Positions 44,294-56,676 of a stretch of 64,000 nucleotides of DNA are shown piece by piece. The position numbers and the translations under genes are program-made. Source of the stretch: Cenococcum geophilum 1.58 (lineage: Eukaryota > Ascomycota > Dothideomycetes > Gloniales > Gloniaceae); the NCBI GenBank assembly GCA_001692895.1, contig KV748178.1, positions 3,520,536 to 3,584,535 on the forward strand, in the 5' to 3' direction. Each line of letters starts with the position of its first letter. Position 1 is the stretch's first letter. Under the pieces are notes generated by a model. The model worked only from the letters and a program-made list of their open reading frames with translations, was not told the origin of the DNA and searched no databases.

Positions 44294-47200
44294 ATGAGCT
44301 TCCAGAACCGCGTGTCGACGTATTCGAACGTCTCTTCCGCACTGCGTCCTGCGAATGGAACTTCGACCCAGGTTTCGACCACTACCTTGCTCAATGCTCT
44401 CCACACCAGCTACACTTCTAGTCAACCATACTCGTTGGAGGCCAGCACAAGCTTAGTAGTTAACACATGGGTCAACGCCACCAGCATGGGCGCTGATGGC
44501 CGCTTTGGTGGAACAGTAGATGTGGAGCTTGGGAGAAAGGCCTGGGAACATGCACGACGAAGAGCTGAGGATGGCTGTATCATCTTAGGGTGAGATCCCT
44601 CCATAAATGGCTCACAATTTGTTTCCGAAAAATCGACTTAAGTCTAACTTACCGCAGATCTCTCCATGAGTCTACCCCCTCGTTATTCGCGCCGTTCGTT
44701 TCAGCGCTGCCTCTCTCAATTCCAAAGAGTTTCTATACCGCACTCGAAATCATCAAAGCATTCACGCATTGCGTTACTCCCCAGAACCCATCCTACCCGC
44801 GTCATTCATCCCTGGCTGCAGTGTTCACTATTGCTTTAACAGGGAACTTGACCGGAGCGACCATCAAACTTTCCACCTCTGGCATTGACGTCACACAAGG
44901 CCTACTTAACATCCCTTCCCAAGCCGGATTCCGAGCTTTCGATGTCTTTTACTATCTAAATTCAAGTTCTGCCTCCAGAGACGAAAGGGAATGGCTTGGG
45001 CTAAAACCACCATCTGAGTATGCGCTATTGAAGAAGTCTGGAACGTATCATCCCCCATCATACCTCCCAACTGCAGATGATGCTGCGGCAGCTGAGGACT
45101 TCCGGGACAATCTAAAGGTACTCGGAATCAAAGGTCGTGCCCTAGGAAATCTCATCTCGGCCCTGACTGGTCTTCTCAAGCTTGGAGAAACCTTGGGGAT
45201 TCTCGTTGACGAGGACGTTTTGCGTGATGTTTGCGAGGATGTTGGAGCTCTTCTCGACATCAACCCTGAAATCCTCATGAAGAAGTGTTCCACACATGAC
45301 CGAGAAATAGCGATAGCTGGCATCTACGAAGCCCTAGTGGATTGGGTTCTTGCGCAGGCCAATGAAGCAATCAAACAAGATATACGTACGGGCAAGACTG
45401 ATTACTCTTCCAGCGGCAGTGATTCCGGCCGTCCAGGAATGATGACACCTCCTTCAGAAGAGGATGGAGATTTCGTCAACATCACAGTAGTTGAAATACC
45501 TTCAAAGAACCTGGGTAAGGCCATCGCTCTGCGAACGGTGTTTGACGACTCGGATGGGATCAACTCGGAAATGAAGGAAGACGGCGTTCCCGTAGTACCT
45601 GCCGGCTCTTCTGTGCTTGAGGCTATGAAAGATGCTATCAAAGCCTGTGAGCCAGACCTTAGCATCATGTCAGGTCCTGCAGGTCGTACTCGCGAGCAGG
45701 AACGGGAGAGGCGAGAAGTGGTTTTAGAAAAGATTGGCCTCGATATCCCAGAGGAAGATAACTTCTTGAAAGAAGTTCTTATGCCTACTGGAGAGGGAAT
45801 CACCTTGGGCAAAGTGGGGCGTTTCGACCTTCCAGCCATCATTGCCAGCAGCAGGGTCTGGTATCAACTCGCGATTCATCCCACTGACCAGCCCCCAGCC
45901 TCCCTCGCTAATACGCTTACGTCTGCCTGGTCTGCAGGCGTCGTTTCACGTCAGCTCCGCGACTGGAGACTTCCGGAGTGGGCGAACCGTCGCAACAAGC
46001 ATCTTGACTTCACCGCTGATTTCGATTTCGATGAATTTGTCACTCGCTATGCCCCATTAGGTTGTATGGAAGGTAAAGATGGAATTCAGAACTGGATTCT
46101 AGAGCGAGGATGGAGCAATGGAGAGGTTGTTGTGGGTAATACCCGTATTTGGATTCGCGAAGCGGCCTGGTGGGAAGCCGAAAGCCAATTTGACATCAAG
46201 ATTCAAGACATGTCATCAAATAACATGCTTGGCAGCATGGTCGGTGCTGGTGGTTTGGAAAGTGGTTACTCTGCTCAAAGCCCGGGAATGGGTAGCGGAT
46301 TCTTCGCGCCTCCTTTCGCGGATCCTACGCCTCAGGGCAGTCGTGACAATCTCCTACAGCGTCAGCATAGCTCAGCCACAATGGGAGCACGTAGCGCATT
46401 AGGAGCTCGTTCAATTGCTCCAACAGCCGCACCTACCGTCCATAGCGTCCGCCCAGGTGATTACGGCCTAGGTGGCAAAGGAGACGACAAGAAAGGAATC
46501 ACTTACTACGGAGATGAAGAGATAGGTGATGGCAAGTTTATCACCGAACAACCAATTACGGCAAAGAGACGAGCATGGGTCGCTTTCGTTTGGATAATGA
46601 CTTGGTGGATTCCCTCCCCTATTCTTAAATACGTAGGCCGCATGAAGCGGTCTGATGTTCGGATGGCATGGAGAGAAAAGCTGGTGCTGATTATGATCAT
46701 TTTCCTGATCAACGCCATAGTGGTATTCTATATTGTTCAATTCGGCAAGCTGCTCTGTCCGGGCTGGAACAAAGCATGGAGCAATAAGGAAGTGTCTTAC
46801 CACCAAGGCGATAACGACTTTTGGGTCAGTCACCACGGGGTCGTATACGATATCTCGAAGTTCTGGAAACGGCAACATAGCGACACCTCCATCGAAACTA
46901 CGAGCGACGTCATGCAGCCATTTGCTGGCACTAATCTCGACGAATACATTGTCCCTCCAATCAATATCGCATGCCCTAACCTTGTATCGAACGACCTTCT
47001 CCAGCTTCAAACGAATTCCACGATCTTGTATCCGAACGCTCAGCACATCTCGGGGAACCTCACTCGGCAACCAACAAGCGCGCTCGCTTCTCCAGAGTGG
47101 TATCCCAACGTATTCCTTCCGAAGATGAAGGAATTCAAGAAAGGGGACCTTGTATGGGATGCCAACACCGTGAAATCAGAAGGAGAAAACCAGAATCATA

Positions 47201-49715
47201 TGTGGTTCATGCTAAACGACAAGATATACGACTTAACGGATTACTTCCACACTTTGAATCTGATGAATAACCTTGCTTCATACCGGTTCCTCGACTCGAA
47301 ACTGGAAGACTTAGTCCAAAATTATGCTGGAACTGACATCACTCAAAAATACCAAGATCAGCTGAACACAACCGCCCAAGGCAAGAACTTGCAATGTTTA
47401 GACAATATGTTCTACGTCGGAAAGACCGATTTCCGCAAGACTCCCAGATGTCAGGTGAACAATTACATCCTTCTAGCGTTCACAGTCATTCTTTGCGCCG
47501 TCATTCTTGTTAAATTCTTAGCCGCACTACAACTCGGATCGAAACGCCGCCCCGCGAATCAAGATAAATTTGTTATCTGCCAGGTGCCTGCGTATACTGA
47601 AGGTGAAGATCAGCTCAGAAAGGGCCTTGACTCATTGACCGCTTTGGCATACGACAACAAGAGAAAGCTTATTTGTGTTATTTGCGATGGTGTGATTGTA
47701 GGTGGTGGAAACGATAGACCAACCCCGAAGATCGTTCTCGACATCCTTGGTGTTGACCCAAAGGTCGATCCTCCTGCTCTTCCTTTCAGATCGATCGGAC
47801 AAGGCAGCGAACAGCTCAATTATGGAAAGGTTTACTCTGGGCTTTACGAGTTCGAAGGTAATGTGGTGCCATATATCGTTATCGTCAAGATGGGCAAAGA
47901 GTCTGAGCAGCGCAAATCGAAGCCTGGAAATCGTGGTAAACGTGACTCTCAAATCCTCCTCATGAGCTTCCTCAACCGCGTCCACCATCGCTCGCCTATG
48001 AATCCTTTGGAATTAGAAATGTTTCACCAGATCAACAATATTATCGGTGTGGACCCGGAGCTTTACGAGTATCTACTCATGGTGGATGCCGACACCATGG
48101 TTAAGGAAGATGCTTTGAACCGTCTTGTTGCAAGTTGTGCAAACGATTCAAAGATTGCAGGCATTTGTGGAGAAACCAGCTTGGAGAATGAAGAACGCAG
48201 TTGGTGGACTATGATTCAAGTCTATGAATACTACATCTCGCATCATTTGGCTAAGGCTTTCGAAAGTCTATTCGGCAGCGTTACCTGCTTGCCCGGATGG
48301 TGAGCTCTCTCTCCATAAATACGCGAACGTATGCTAACGGTCTTAGTTTCTGTATGTATCGTCTTCGCACAGCAGACAAGGGCAAACCATTGATCATCTC
48401 CGACAAGGTTATCGAAGGTTACAGCGACTGTGACGTAGACACCTTACATAAAAAGAACCTTCTGTCTCTTGGTGAAGATCGTTATTTGACTACACTAATG
48501 ACCAAACACTTTCCCAACATGTCGTACAAGTTCGTCCCTGATGCATATGCCCTTACCGCCGCTCCTGAAACGTGGAGCATTCTCCTTTCTCAAAGACGTC
48601 GTTGGATCAATTCGACAATTCATAACTTGGCCGAATTGGTTTTCCTCAAAGACATGTGCGGATTCTGCTGTTTCAGCATGCGCTTCGTTGTTTTCATTGA
48701 TCTTTTCGGGACTATCATACTTCCAGCCACCTGCGCGTACCTGGGTTACCTAATTTACATGGTCGCCTCCGGTACTGGCCAGTTTCCGCTTATCTCGATC
48801 ATCATGCTTGCAGCCGTCTACGGTTTGCAGGCAGTTATCTTCATCATCAAGAGACAGTGGCAGCATATTGGATGGATGGTGATATATATCATCGCATTTC
48901 CTATCTATTCATTCGTCCTACCTATCTATTCCTTCTGGAAGCAAGACGATTTCTCCTGGGGGAATACCCGTGTTGTTCTTGCAGAGAAGGGCAACAAGCA
49001 AACGGTTGCGGTGGATGATGAAGGCTTTGATCCTCGTAGCATCCCGCTCCAACGATGGGACGACTACGCCACAGCTAACAACATTCCTGGCCGTCGTGGT
49101 CTCGTGGCGCCACACTCCGAAAAAGGAATGCACAGCACCTACGATGATGATGGTTACGAGATGAACGACATGCAATCTGTCTATTCATCTGTTAAACCTG
49201 CCTCGACTATCATGTCAAACATGCACCACATTTCTCATATGCCGCCTCAATATCCCGGACCGCATCAATCCTTACAACAGCGGCAATCGAATTACTCCCA
49301 ATTCTCTCGCTACACGGACAATCCACAACAGGACGGTCGTTTGATGTCCATGGGTGGCATGAGTGACCACCACGTCGCATCACCATATGGCCAACGCCCT
49401 AACATGGGAGGCTTCCAGAGCTCAGATAACCTAATGGCAATGCAAGGAACGCCGCCGATAAACCGTGGACGCAGCCCACTTGGCTTCTCAGCCTCTCGAC
49501 CTGGCAGCACCGTCAACTTCCAGAACATGATGAACGGGCCTACTGATGCGATGATAATCGAAGCTATCCAGGCCTGTCTGAGAGAAGTCGATATGGACAC
49601 TGTAACCAAGAAGCAGCTAAAAGCACTCACAGAGCAGAGGCTGCAGACTCAATTGAGTGGCGAGAGGCGAACCTTCCTGGACCACCAAATTGACCATGAA
49701 CTCGCGAATATGTAA
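44294..49715 (+). CDS. csmB: Class VI (also called VII) chitin synthase with degenerate myosin-like domain
   Basis: Three exons: 44294-44589, 44658-48299 and 48347-49715 (introns 68 and 47 bp, both phase 2, branch CTAAC), giving 1768 aa. The N-terminal myosin-like domain keeps the fold pattern ([10 protein letters not shown]) but has no P-loop, as known for this class. Membrane segments, a cytochrome-b5-like region, then the chitin synthase domain: DADTMV (about 1240), TCLPGCFCMYR across intron 2, EDRYL, QRRRW (about 1395). It ends with membrane helices, a Gln/Pro/Met-rich tail and a DEK_C-like module. The second intron splits the same CLPG/C site region as the catalytic domain of the family. 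It works with csmA in polarised wall synthesis. The head-to-head arrangement with csmA is conserved in filamentous ascomycetes. Confidence 0.96.
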
Positions 49716-50254
49716 TAAGTTGGACCGTAGCAGGTTGGTGCCAGAAATGCATGCAGAACTGGAAGAAAATGGATTTATTGCATCTTTACGGTGTTGTTAT
49801 TTAACTGGGGTTATTGTGATGAACTCTTCGGAGGGCTATTTCACGGCTACAGTAGCTGTTGTCCGTTCATTTTGATGGCGTAAAGCAAGGATTCTTAAAA
49901 TGGGCGCGTTTGTTCCTTTGAATGCATATTTCATCTTCGTAATGATAATAGGGTAGCTGAGGATAAATTAGCTGTTCAAATAATGTATTTGAAACCACTT
50001 CATCTTGTTTACAGTTGTTGGATAAATGTGAGATGTATTTGCTAGAGGTGCTTTTAAGCAGCGATGCATTTGCACTTTTCGCGGATCTCTGACCTTGAGC
50101 CCTACTCCCATTTGCCGAAGTGCGTCCGACATAGCCTCGCAAGCATCCAGCATCTCCGAACATCATCACCGTAACCTGCACGACCAGCCCACAATCCCTC
50201 AGTCAATACTTTCCCAATTTATCCCCACCTTCCCTCTCACTCTCTATACTCATA
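49716..50254. other. Intergenic: csmB 3' end and End3 promoter
   Basis: No gene. A pyrimidine-rich stretch (CCTTCCCTCTCACTCTC) lies shortly before the End3 ATG, as is common in fungal promoters. Confidence 0.6.
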
Positions 50255-51566
50255 ATGTCCACTAAACGTATCGAGCAATGGGAAGTAGAGCGGTATTGGG
50301 AGATCTTCAGCTCATTAGCCAACGGTGGCAAACACCTAGACGGAGCGCAAGCAGCAACAGTCCTGAAGAACAGTCAGCTACGCGATGACCAACTAGAGCG
50401 GGTATGGGATCTTGCAGATGTAGATAACGACGGAAAGCTGGATTTCGAGGAGTTCTGCGTAGCCATGCGGTTGATTTTCGACCTAGTTAATGGGGTGGGG
50501 TTCCCCTCTCTTCCTACTGCCTTTACAAAACGCAGCGATCTGAGTGGAGTGGGGGTGTAGTCTCAGCAAGCAGGTAGTTAACTATGTATAATAGGAAGCG
50601 ACAGATGTGCCCGCCACGCTGCCCGACTGGCTGGTCCCAGAGTCCAAAGCCCACCTCGTGCAAGCGTCCCGCGCGCTCTCCGGCAGCCAGCCCGCATTCG
50701 AGAGGATCGAAGATGACGACGACACGCCCGGCCTGCGCGACGGCTTCGACTGGTACATATCGCCGGCGGACAAAGCCAAGTACGAGGAGATATACACGGC
50801 GAACCGCGATGCGCACGGCGCCGTGTCCTTCCAGGCGCTCGAGGGCCTCTTCGCCAGCCTCGACGACGTTCCCGACACGGACATCCGCAGCGCGTGGAAC
50901 CTGGTGAACCCGAAAGCGAGGGAGAGCGTCGGGAAGGACGCGTGCTTGGCGTTCTTGCACGTCCTGAATGGCCGCAGCGAGGGCTTCCGCGTCCCGAGGT
51001 CCGTCCCGCCCAGTCTGCGCTCGTCGTTCGAGCGCAGTAATATCGACTACGATGTCGAGAGAGTGCGGTCGCCGGCGCAGCGGTGGGCGGATCGCGGGGA
51101 GGAGAACACGTCGACGGGCCGGAAGGCGAAGTTTGGCGATGCGTATTTGACACGGCTTGGAGTGGGAGATCGGGCTGGGTCGTACCGGCCAAAGGGGACG
51201 GATTTTAGTGGCGCGCGGACGACCGAGGATTGGGAGGAGGTGAGATTGAAGAAGCAGTTGAAGGAGCTGGAGGAGCGGATCGAGAGGGTGGAGGCAGATG
51301 CGGAGAAGAGGAAAGGTGGGAGGAGGTTGGATAGTAAGCCAGCGCTTGTTAAAAGAGAGCTGGAGATGCTGTTGGATTATAAGAGGAAGACGTTAAGGGA
51401 TTTGGAGAGTGGGGAAGGAGGTGAGGTGAAGGGGCTTGGTGGGGTTAGGGAGGAGATTGATACAGTGAGGGAGCAGGTAGAGGGCCTACAATCGCATTTG
51501 AGAAGGCGAGAGGAGGTGTTGACAGATCTGAGGAGGCAGATCGATGATGAGAAGGCTAGTAGGTAG
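50255..51566 (+). CDS. end3: Actin cytoskeleton-regulatory complex protein End3 (EH domain)
   Basis: Two exons, 50255-50494 and 50595-51566, joined by a 100-bp phase-0 intron (GTGGGG..AATAG with branch TTAACT), giving 403 aa. The first EH domain contains a canonical EF-hand loop ([12 protein letters not shown], about residues 57-68). A second, divergent EH-like part follows ([16 protein letters not shown]), then the conserved [16 protein letters not shown] segment and a C-terminal coiled coil (residues about 310-403). End3 works with Pan1 and Sla1 at cortical actin patches in endocytosis. The acceptor was chosen because it gives [19 protein letters not shown], which matches the family. The second exon is markedly GC-richer than its neighbours. 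Confidence 0.94.
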
Positions 51567-52623
51567 GATGTGTATTTGTAAAGTTTGTGATTGTAGGGTT
51601 TGTGATAGTGGCGAGGGCATTTGGAGGAGTTTGGGCGTTTGGGATTTGGCAGATGCCCAAGGTCCTGGTAGAATTTTATCTTCAGCTGAAACCTCCCGAA
51701 GTGCATACCATAGGTGGTGTTTTTTAATCAGCAACTCTCATCGTTCTTACAGTACCAACATAAAGGAGACCGATCAGACCCCAGCATAATATGCTGTGGT
51801 GGTGTCAATACAGTAGGTTATATCGTTGAATTTCTTCGACAACCCAAAATCAAAGAGCAGTGTACTGTTTGCTTTTTCAATCCACACAGAAGAGAATTAC
51901 AAATATTGGTTCCAGGTATCCACCATATTGCCTTTAGAAGAGAAATTATGGCAGCGCCTAATAAAATTAGCGAAGTGTCGGCTTCAAGATGTTGAAAATG
52001 CCTGCTAAAATATCTTTTTGAAAGGGAAGGGATAAAGTGACCTGAGCATTGCGCTTAGCTAAGCCCTTCACGCAGAAGTATTTCCGGCAAACACCAGGAA
52101 ACTAAGCCTATCCACTATTAAGTGTTTGATCTACGGCAAGGATGACAAGCACAAAATTATTTCGCTATGACTATGCCATGGTGAATCTTGAAAGGCCTCA
52201 CATAAAACAATTCCTCTTCGGTCATTATTCGGCCTGTAATAAAATCCCATCACTATCTCGAAATCAACTCTAAGCACGCTACCGGTTTATATCTTCGTGG
52301 TGGTAGTGTATTAATTAGTGTAAGAGCAAAAGATAGTTCGGCCCGGAGAAGCTTGATTCATCCGGCACTATCACGCTTCAGGAAGTCCACGAGACTAGCT
52401 AACGCGGGACCTTGTCCCGAAGCAACATTTGGGGTCCGTCTTCTCAACTAGTAGGGATTCTTGTTAGATTGGATTCGGTTCGAAGGATTGACGTCGCACC
52501 ATAATCAGTCGGTTATTGCAGATCTTTTTTTTGGAATTCAGCTGCAATCCCCCTATTCAAATTTCAAATGTATTTATCTTCCATTAATGGGGCCTCTGAA
52601 CTTCCACCACGACGCAAGAAAAA
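51567..52623. other. Intergenic, no gene recognised
   Basis: About 1 kb. The small frames at 51714-52008 have no recognisable domain or splice pattern. The right part is the presumed promoter of the next gene. Confidence 0.55.
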
Positions 52624-53574
52624 ATGGCGCTCCTCGCAGTTCTTCTTTCCTTTGGCCTTCAGTTTTTCTTACTTCAGAATGTAAGCGCTACGTGCTATTG
52701 GCCAGATGGTAGTGCTACTTCCACCGACTATGCGCCTTGCAACTACGGTACGACGAGCATGTGTTGTGACACTGCCAATAACGACATATGCACGCCTGAA
52801 GGTCTATGTCTCTATCACAAAACTAGCTATACAAGGGACGCATGCACCGACTCGACATGGGCATCGCCAAACTGTGTATCCGTTTGCATGTGTACGCTAA
52901 AAAAAGGCCCTGTCAAATGTTGCTAGAGCCTCGGCTAATTCGATGCACTAGCAACTGATAATGCCAGTGGCACCTTAACCCAGTGTCCCAATGGAACCTG
53001 GTGCTGCACTTCAAACACCCAAAATTGCTGCGACGATAACCAAAATATCAAGCTTTCACCAACGTCCTCGGCAAGCTCAAGCTCAAGCTCAAGCTCAAGC
53101 CCGAGTTCGAGCTCAAATCCAACCTCGTCAGCCAAGCCGAGCTCCAGCACAACCTCGGCCTTTGTCTTTACAAATGTACCTAGCAGCGCGAGCACAGCAA
53201 CTGGGACAACAATCACGGCCGGGGTAGGCGGGGCGACCACAGGCACGGCAATTGGCACTAGCACATCATCCACGGGGACGTCGTCGTCCCAGCCTACCTC
53301 AGCAGGATCGTCGAGTAATATAGGAGTCGGGATAGGGATTGGACTTGGAGTGGGCCTGCCACTTGTAGCCGGAATCATTGCTGCGACCTGGTATTTCCGC
53401 TCCCGAAAATCCCAGGGGAGATCTGGAATGGTTGAACTGGAGGAAAACTCCTGGAAGGTCAACATGGCTAACAAGCCACAGAATGCTCAGACATATATGG
53501 CCCCGCCCACACAACTCTACGCATACCACCAGAAAGACCATTCGGAGGTTGTTAGAACAGCGGAACTCGAATAG
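52624..53574 (+). CDS. Secreted-type Cys-rich, Ser-rich single-pass membrane protein
   Basis: Two exons, 52624-52891 and 52952-53574 (60-bp phase-1 intron, GTACGC..CACTAG, branch GGCTAAT), giving 296 aa. Residues 1-22 are a signal peptide (ending NVSA). A Cys-rich ectodomain follows (TCYWPDGSATSTDYAPC, then CCDTAN, QCPNGTWCC, CCDDNQ). Residues about 122-213 are a Ser/Thr-rich, probably O-glycosylated linker. A Gly-rich transmembrane helix (GIGLGVGLPLVAGIIAATW, about 216-239), a basic stop-transfer (RSRKSQGR) and a 50-residue cytoplasmic tail end the protein. The plan resembles the large fungal group of wall-sensor-like or Mid2-like hypothetical membrane proteins. The function is unknown. Confidence 0.82.
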
Positions 53575-54040
53575 AAGCTAAGGAGATGAAATAACTACCT
53601 TCAACACGTTTTGGGATCATGCGATATCTCACTTGTAATTTATTGTTTGGATCATAGCGGCATTGCATGCATTTGAAGACGTTTGTTTTAACGTTTAGGC
53701 GCGATGTTTCCCTGGTGGTATCGAGCTACTCAAGAACGAATAGGAATTTTAAGAACATAAATTTCGTATATTATCATAGTACGGGGAAGTAGTTGCTAGT
53801 GGCCATAAATAGTTTGTCTTTCAATATAAGAAAATGAAAGCGAAGAGATGTGGAATTCCAGCTTAAGAGGCTTACTGTAAATGTATAATTGCTGTTGATT
53901 AGCTTATTATAGCAACGCTGTTAGAGTGTTTCCTGGGCGGAGAGCGCTCAAATCTAGGGTTCCCAGTTTTCTTATCATCTGCAAATCTGCACGAATTCAA
54001 TCTCGCTTGATTGCCGGGGTGCAGCTGTACAAAGTAATTA
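53575..54040. other. Intergenic, no gene recognised
   Basis: AT-moderate DNA between the membrane-protein gene and a transposon fragment. Nothing recognised. Confidence 0.55.
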
Positions 54041-54044
54041 TCCC

Positions 54045-54559
54045 TTAACCCGCAGATGTCCACAAATCAGGTGGCCCGTGCGGAACACCAGAATCAAAAC
54101 TACGCGTATAGCCTATATAGATTTGATTAATTAATTACCATCAATTATGGCTTCCAATCGTACTTCCAATAATATAGATCTTGTTCAACCAGCTCAATAC
54201 AACGTTCCACCAAACCGGGTTGCTAAAAAACTACCCCCCGAGCCATGGGAGCTGCTCGATTTCTAGCCTTTGCATATTAACGATTCGACGACCATGGCAC
54301 ATCAAATCTACCTCCTACGCTTAATCGAAACGATCCGTTCGCTATATTCAGTCGATTCTTTACTAGTAAGATTGTAGATAAGCTGGTAGAGTAGACAAAT
54401 AAGTACGCAGAGCTGCACCCGTCGAATGATGCAGGTGAAAAGCTACGGGCCCGCCCTTGTATTTCTGATCATGACGATTTTCATGCATTAATCTGATTGG
54501 CTGAATCCTTATCGATAACGCGTGGACGACTTTCGGCGGGTTAAGGGATAGCGAACTGC
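54045..54559 (+). mobile_element. piggyBac-type fragment with TTAA-flanked 5' terminus
   Basis: TTAA (near 54047) followed by CCCGCAGATGTCCACAAATC, then GGCCCGTGCGGAACACCAGA, matches the termini at 34.05 and 29.2 kb. An ATG at about 54148 opens MASNRTSNNIDLVQPAQY and KLPPEPWELLDF, the N-terminus of the same transposase. Similarity can be followed to a LIGWILIDNAWTTF-like segment near 54495 and then stops. Truncated before the DDE core and not strongly RIP-mutated. Confidence 0.72.
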
Positions 54560-54561
54560 TA

Positions 54562-55131
54562 TCCCTTTGTGTGGCAACCGTTTCTTGCACTTTTCGTATA
54601 TGCACGCCCATAAGCCTATCTAGAGGCTCCATACCGTATATAGCTTGGTGTTGAAGCCTCTGGTNAGTGCGGTTACTCGGCGGCAGGGGTGCCGGCGCCT
54701 TATTGACGCTTGGTGANCAGCAGCGAAGTNGCCAGGAAGCCTGTATAATATTTGGTGTAGTTAATTAAAAAGCTTTAATATTATCGCCGTCTATTTAATC
54801 CTTAAATTATCAGCAAAATGTTGTCCTTATACCGCCTGGCAGTAATTTAGCGGACTTTAATAGAGGATTTTCCTATATAATTAGCAGCTGGTTGACGGAA
54901 GAAGGGCAGAAATCTACAGATATGGCGCTATATATCACGACTTCTTGCTCAACTTCCTCAAATACATATTGGTGTTTTTAGTGGTGGCCTTCTACAATAT
55001 TTTGTCGGCATCGCAATATCGACGTGTTTTGGTGGGGATTGGCGCTAGCTAGGGTGCCTACAGCATGCTAACCCAAGCAAAAGCGCCAAAAGCGCCCAAT
55101 ACGAAAAGTGACTTCTGCCGCACGAAGGGAT
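54562..55131. repeat. 570-bp TA-flanked element
   Basis: Ends TCCCTTTGTGTGGCA and TGCCGCACGAAGGGA are inverted, with a further inverted ACTTTTCGTAT motif, and TA lies on both sides (54560-54561, 55132-55133). Three N bases fall inside (54665-54730). No ORF. Probably a Tc1/mariner-type MITE that went into the piggyBac fragment. Confidence 0.65.
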
Positions 55132-55137
55132 AGCTAT

Positions 55138-55212
55138 CCCTTTGTGTTTGAATTCATGGACTTTAGTTACCGCCCAAAGCGCCCAATACGAAAAGTTTCT
55201 TCTGCCACACAG
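55138..55212. repeat. 75-bp deletion derivative of the neighbouring element
   Basis: Starts TCCCTTTGTGT and ends TGCCACACAGAGGGA, with GCGCCCAATACGAAAAGT repeated from the right end of the 570-bp element. It looks like a second, much shortened copy placed directly beside the first. Confidence 0.5.
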
Positions 55213-55600
55213 AGGGAGTAATCTGGCGTCGCCGCTTTGGAACCAAAGAGCGGCGGAAGGTGTTATTAAAAAGGTCTGCTCCTCGTATTATTATCCAAAT
55301 AATCTTTCAGTGATGGGGCCGGTCTAGTACATGACAGGGTTCAAGCACAGTCCAACGGGAATGCCGGTGCCATGCCAAACAGTCTCCTTTATGCGTTTGC
55401 TGCGACATTTTCCAAAAAAGGAAGTCGTCACCCCAAAGTTGAAATATTGTACCCTATTGCAGGTGGCAATCGCTGATATAATAAGAGGCAGTAAGACAAA
55501 TCCAGGATAAAACCCAAGGGCAGATCATTTAATTTCAAGTCTAAAAGAATCATCACTAGCTTCTCCAATATAAAAGCTCAGAAACCTTACCTCAAATATA
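55213..55600. other. Intergenic, no gene recognised
   Basis: No gene seen. The right part may be the old promoter of the decayed secreted-protein gene. Confidence 0.5.
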
Positions 55601-55620
55601 TCACTTCCAACACTATTAGC

Positions 55621-56175
55621 TTGAAATCACAACTTCAATCCGCAGCTCACAATATAAAGCTACTCGCCCTTCTACTCCCCATCTTTCTCTTTACCACATC
55701 CTCAACCTCTTACCCCTTCGAGGGGAAACCAGTCTTCACCCTCAAAGACATAACATACTCCTCCCAAATCATCTACTCAACGCCTACGCATCTTGCCGTC
55801 GCAGATGGCCACATTGAGTTCAATCTAACAAACTCAGCGGTACCATACACAACGCACTGCAGTGGCTCGAGCCAATGGCTGTACAACTTCTTCTACGGCA
55901 ATATCGTCTACATATGTAATGCGCGCACGGGTGAAGGTATGGCCAAGGGCGCAAGCGCCAATTTTACGTTTTCGAACCCGGCTGGCACTTTTACAGTCAA
56001 CCAGACATAGAGTAAGCCGAGTCGGGGGCACGATGAGCGTGATAAGCACCTCTCCGCGTAGGTTTCCCATTTTTGTTTTCCGCCTAAGGCGCTCTGGAAT
56101 CAGGATTACTACAGAACGTTGACATTTTTAGTGACAGGCTCAACCTCCTTGGAATTGGTAGCGGAAACGCTACGA
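55621..56175 (+). pseudogene. Decayed small secreted-protein gene (AA1-like fold suspected)
   Basis: A 129-codon frame (55621-56010) has a signal-peptide-like start region (IKLLALLLPIFLFTTSSTSY) but no ATG upstream in frame, only TTG. It continues with FTLKDITYSS and N-glycosylation sites (NLTNS, NFTFS) and has two Cys. It stops with TAG after NQT, at a place where the AA1-like/Alt a 1-like families of fungi usually continue (NQTW..). Past the stop the same frame continues for some 45 codons with TFLVTGSTSLEL-like sequence. Missing start and the premature stop suggest a pseudogene. Family placement is uncertain. Confidence 0.4.
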
Positions 56176-56676
56176 TAAATTATAAGACTGATTATTAGCA
56201 GAATGCGAACTGGACGATAGGTCAACTTTACAGCACTACAATAGTGAATTGCAAGCTAGCGGATCTGATAATCATACCAATAGTTATTCTGGTACAATAA
56301 TGGTGTTGGTCAGATCGTATCATACACTTCAATTTGGTGGTATATTAATTGCCCAGTTATGGGCGCAAATTGCCGTTCGGCACTCCTGTAATCTAGTTAT
56401 TAGGGATTGTGTGCTGGAGTTGCATGTAGGCTGGGACAAGTAAGTAATAGTGCAGTTTGGATAAGCTTTGCCGTTAGGGCTTGGAGTGGATGGAGGAGCT
56501 ACATGCCTATTGTACCACCAGTAAATACGCTCCTTTAATAAATGAAAGAGCATAAAATATTGCTTTATTTATCTAAGTGAAAAACGTTTCTGCTGTTTCA
56601 CTAACATCAATTCCAGCAGACAAATATAAGACGGTTACGATATATCCACCCGTCGGATGCATTCCAAAACCTCTAT
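56176..56676. other. Intergenic, possible exon remnants
   Basis: No supported gene. The minus-strand frame at 56329-56553 contains five Cys (NCTITYLSQPTC..ECRTAIC), which might be a remnant of a small secreted protein. Confidence 0.4.

Noticed and set aside
50578-51192. 204-codon minus-strand frame rich in Arg and Ser
   Set aside because: Antisense shadow of the GC-rich second exon of End3, which matches its family over the full length.
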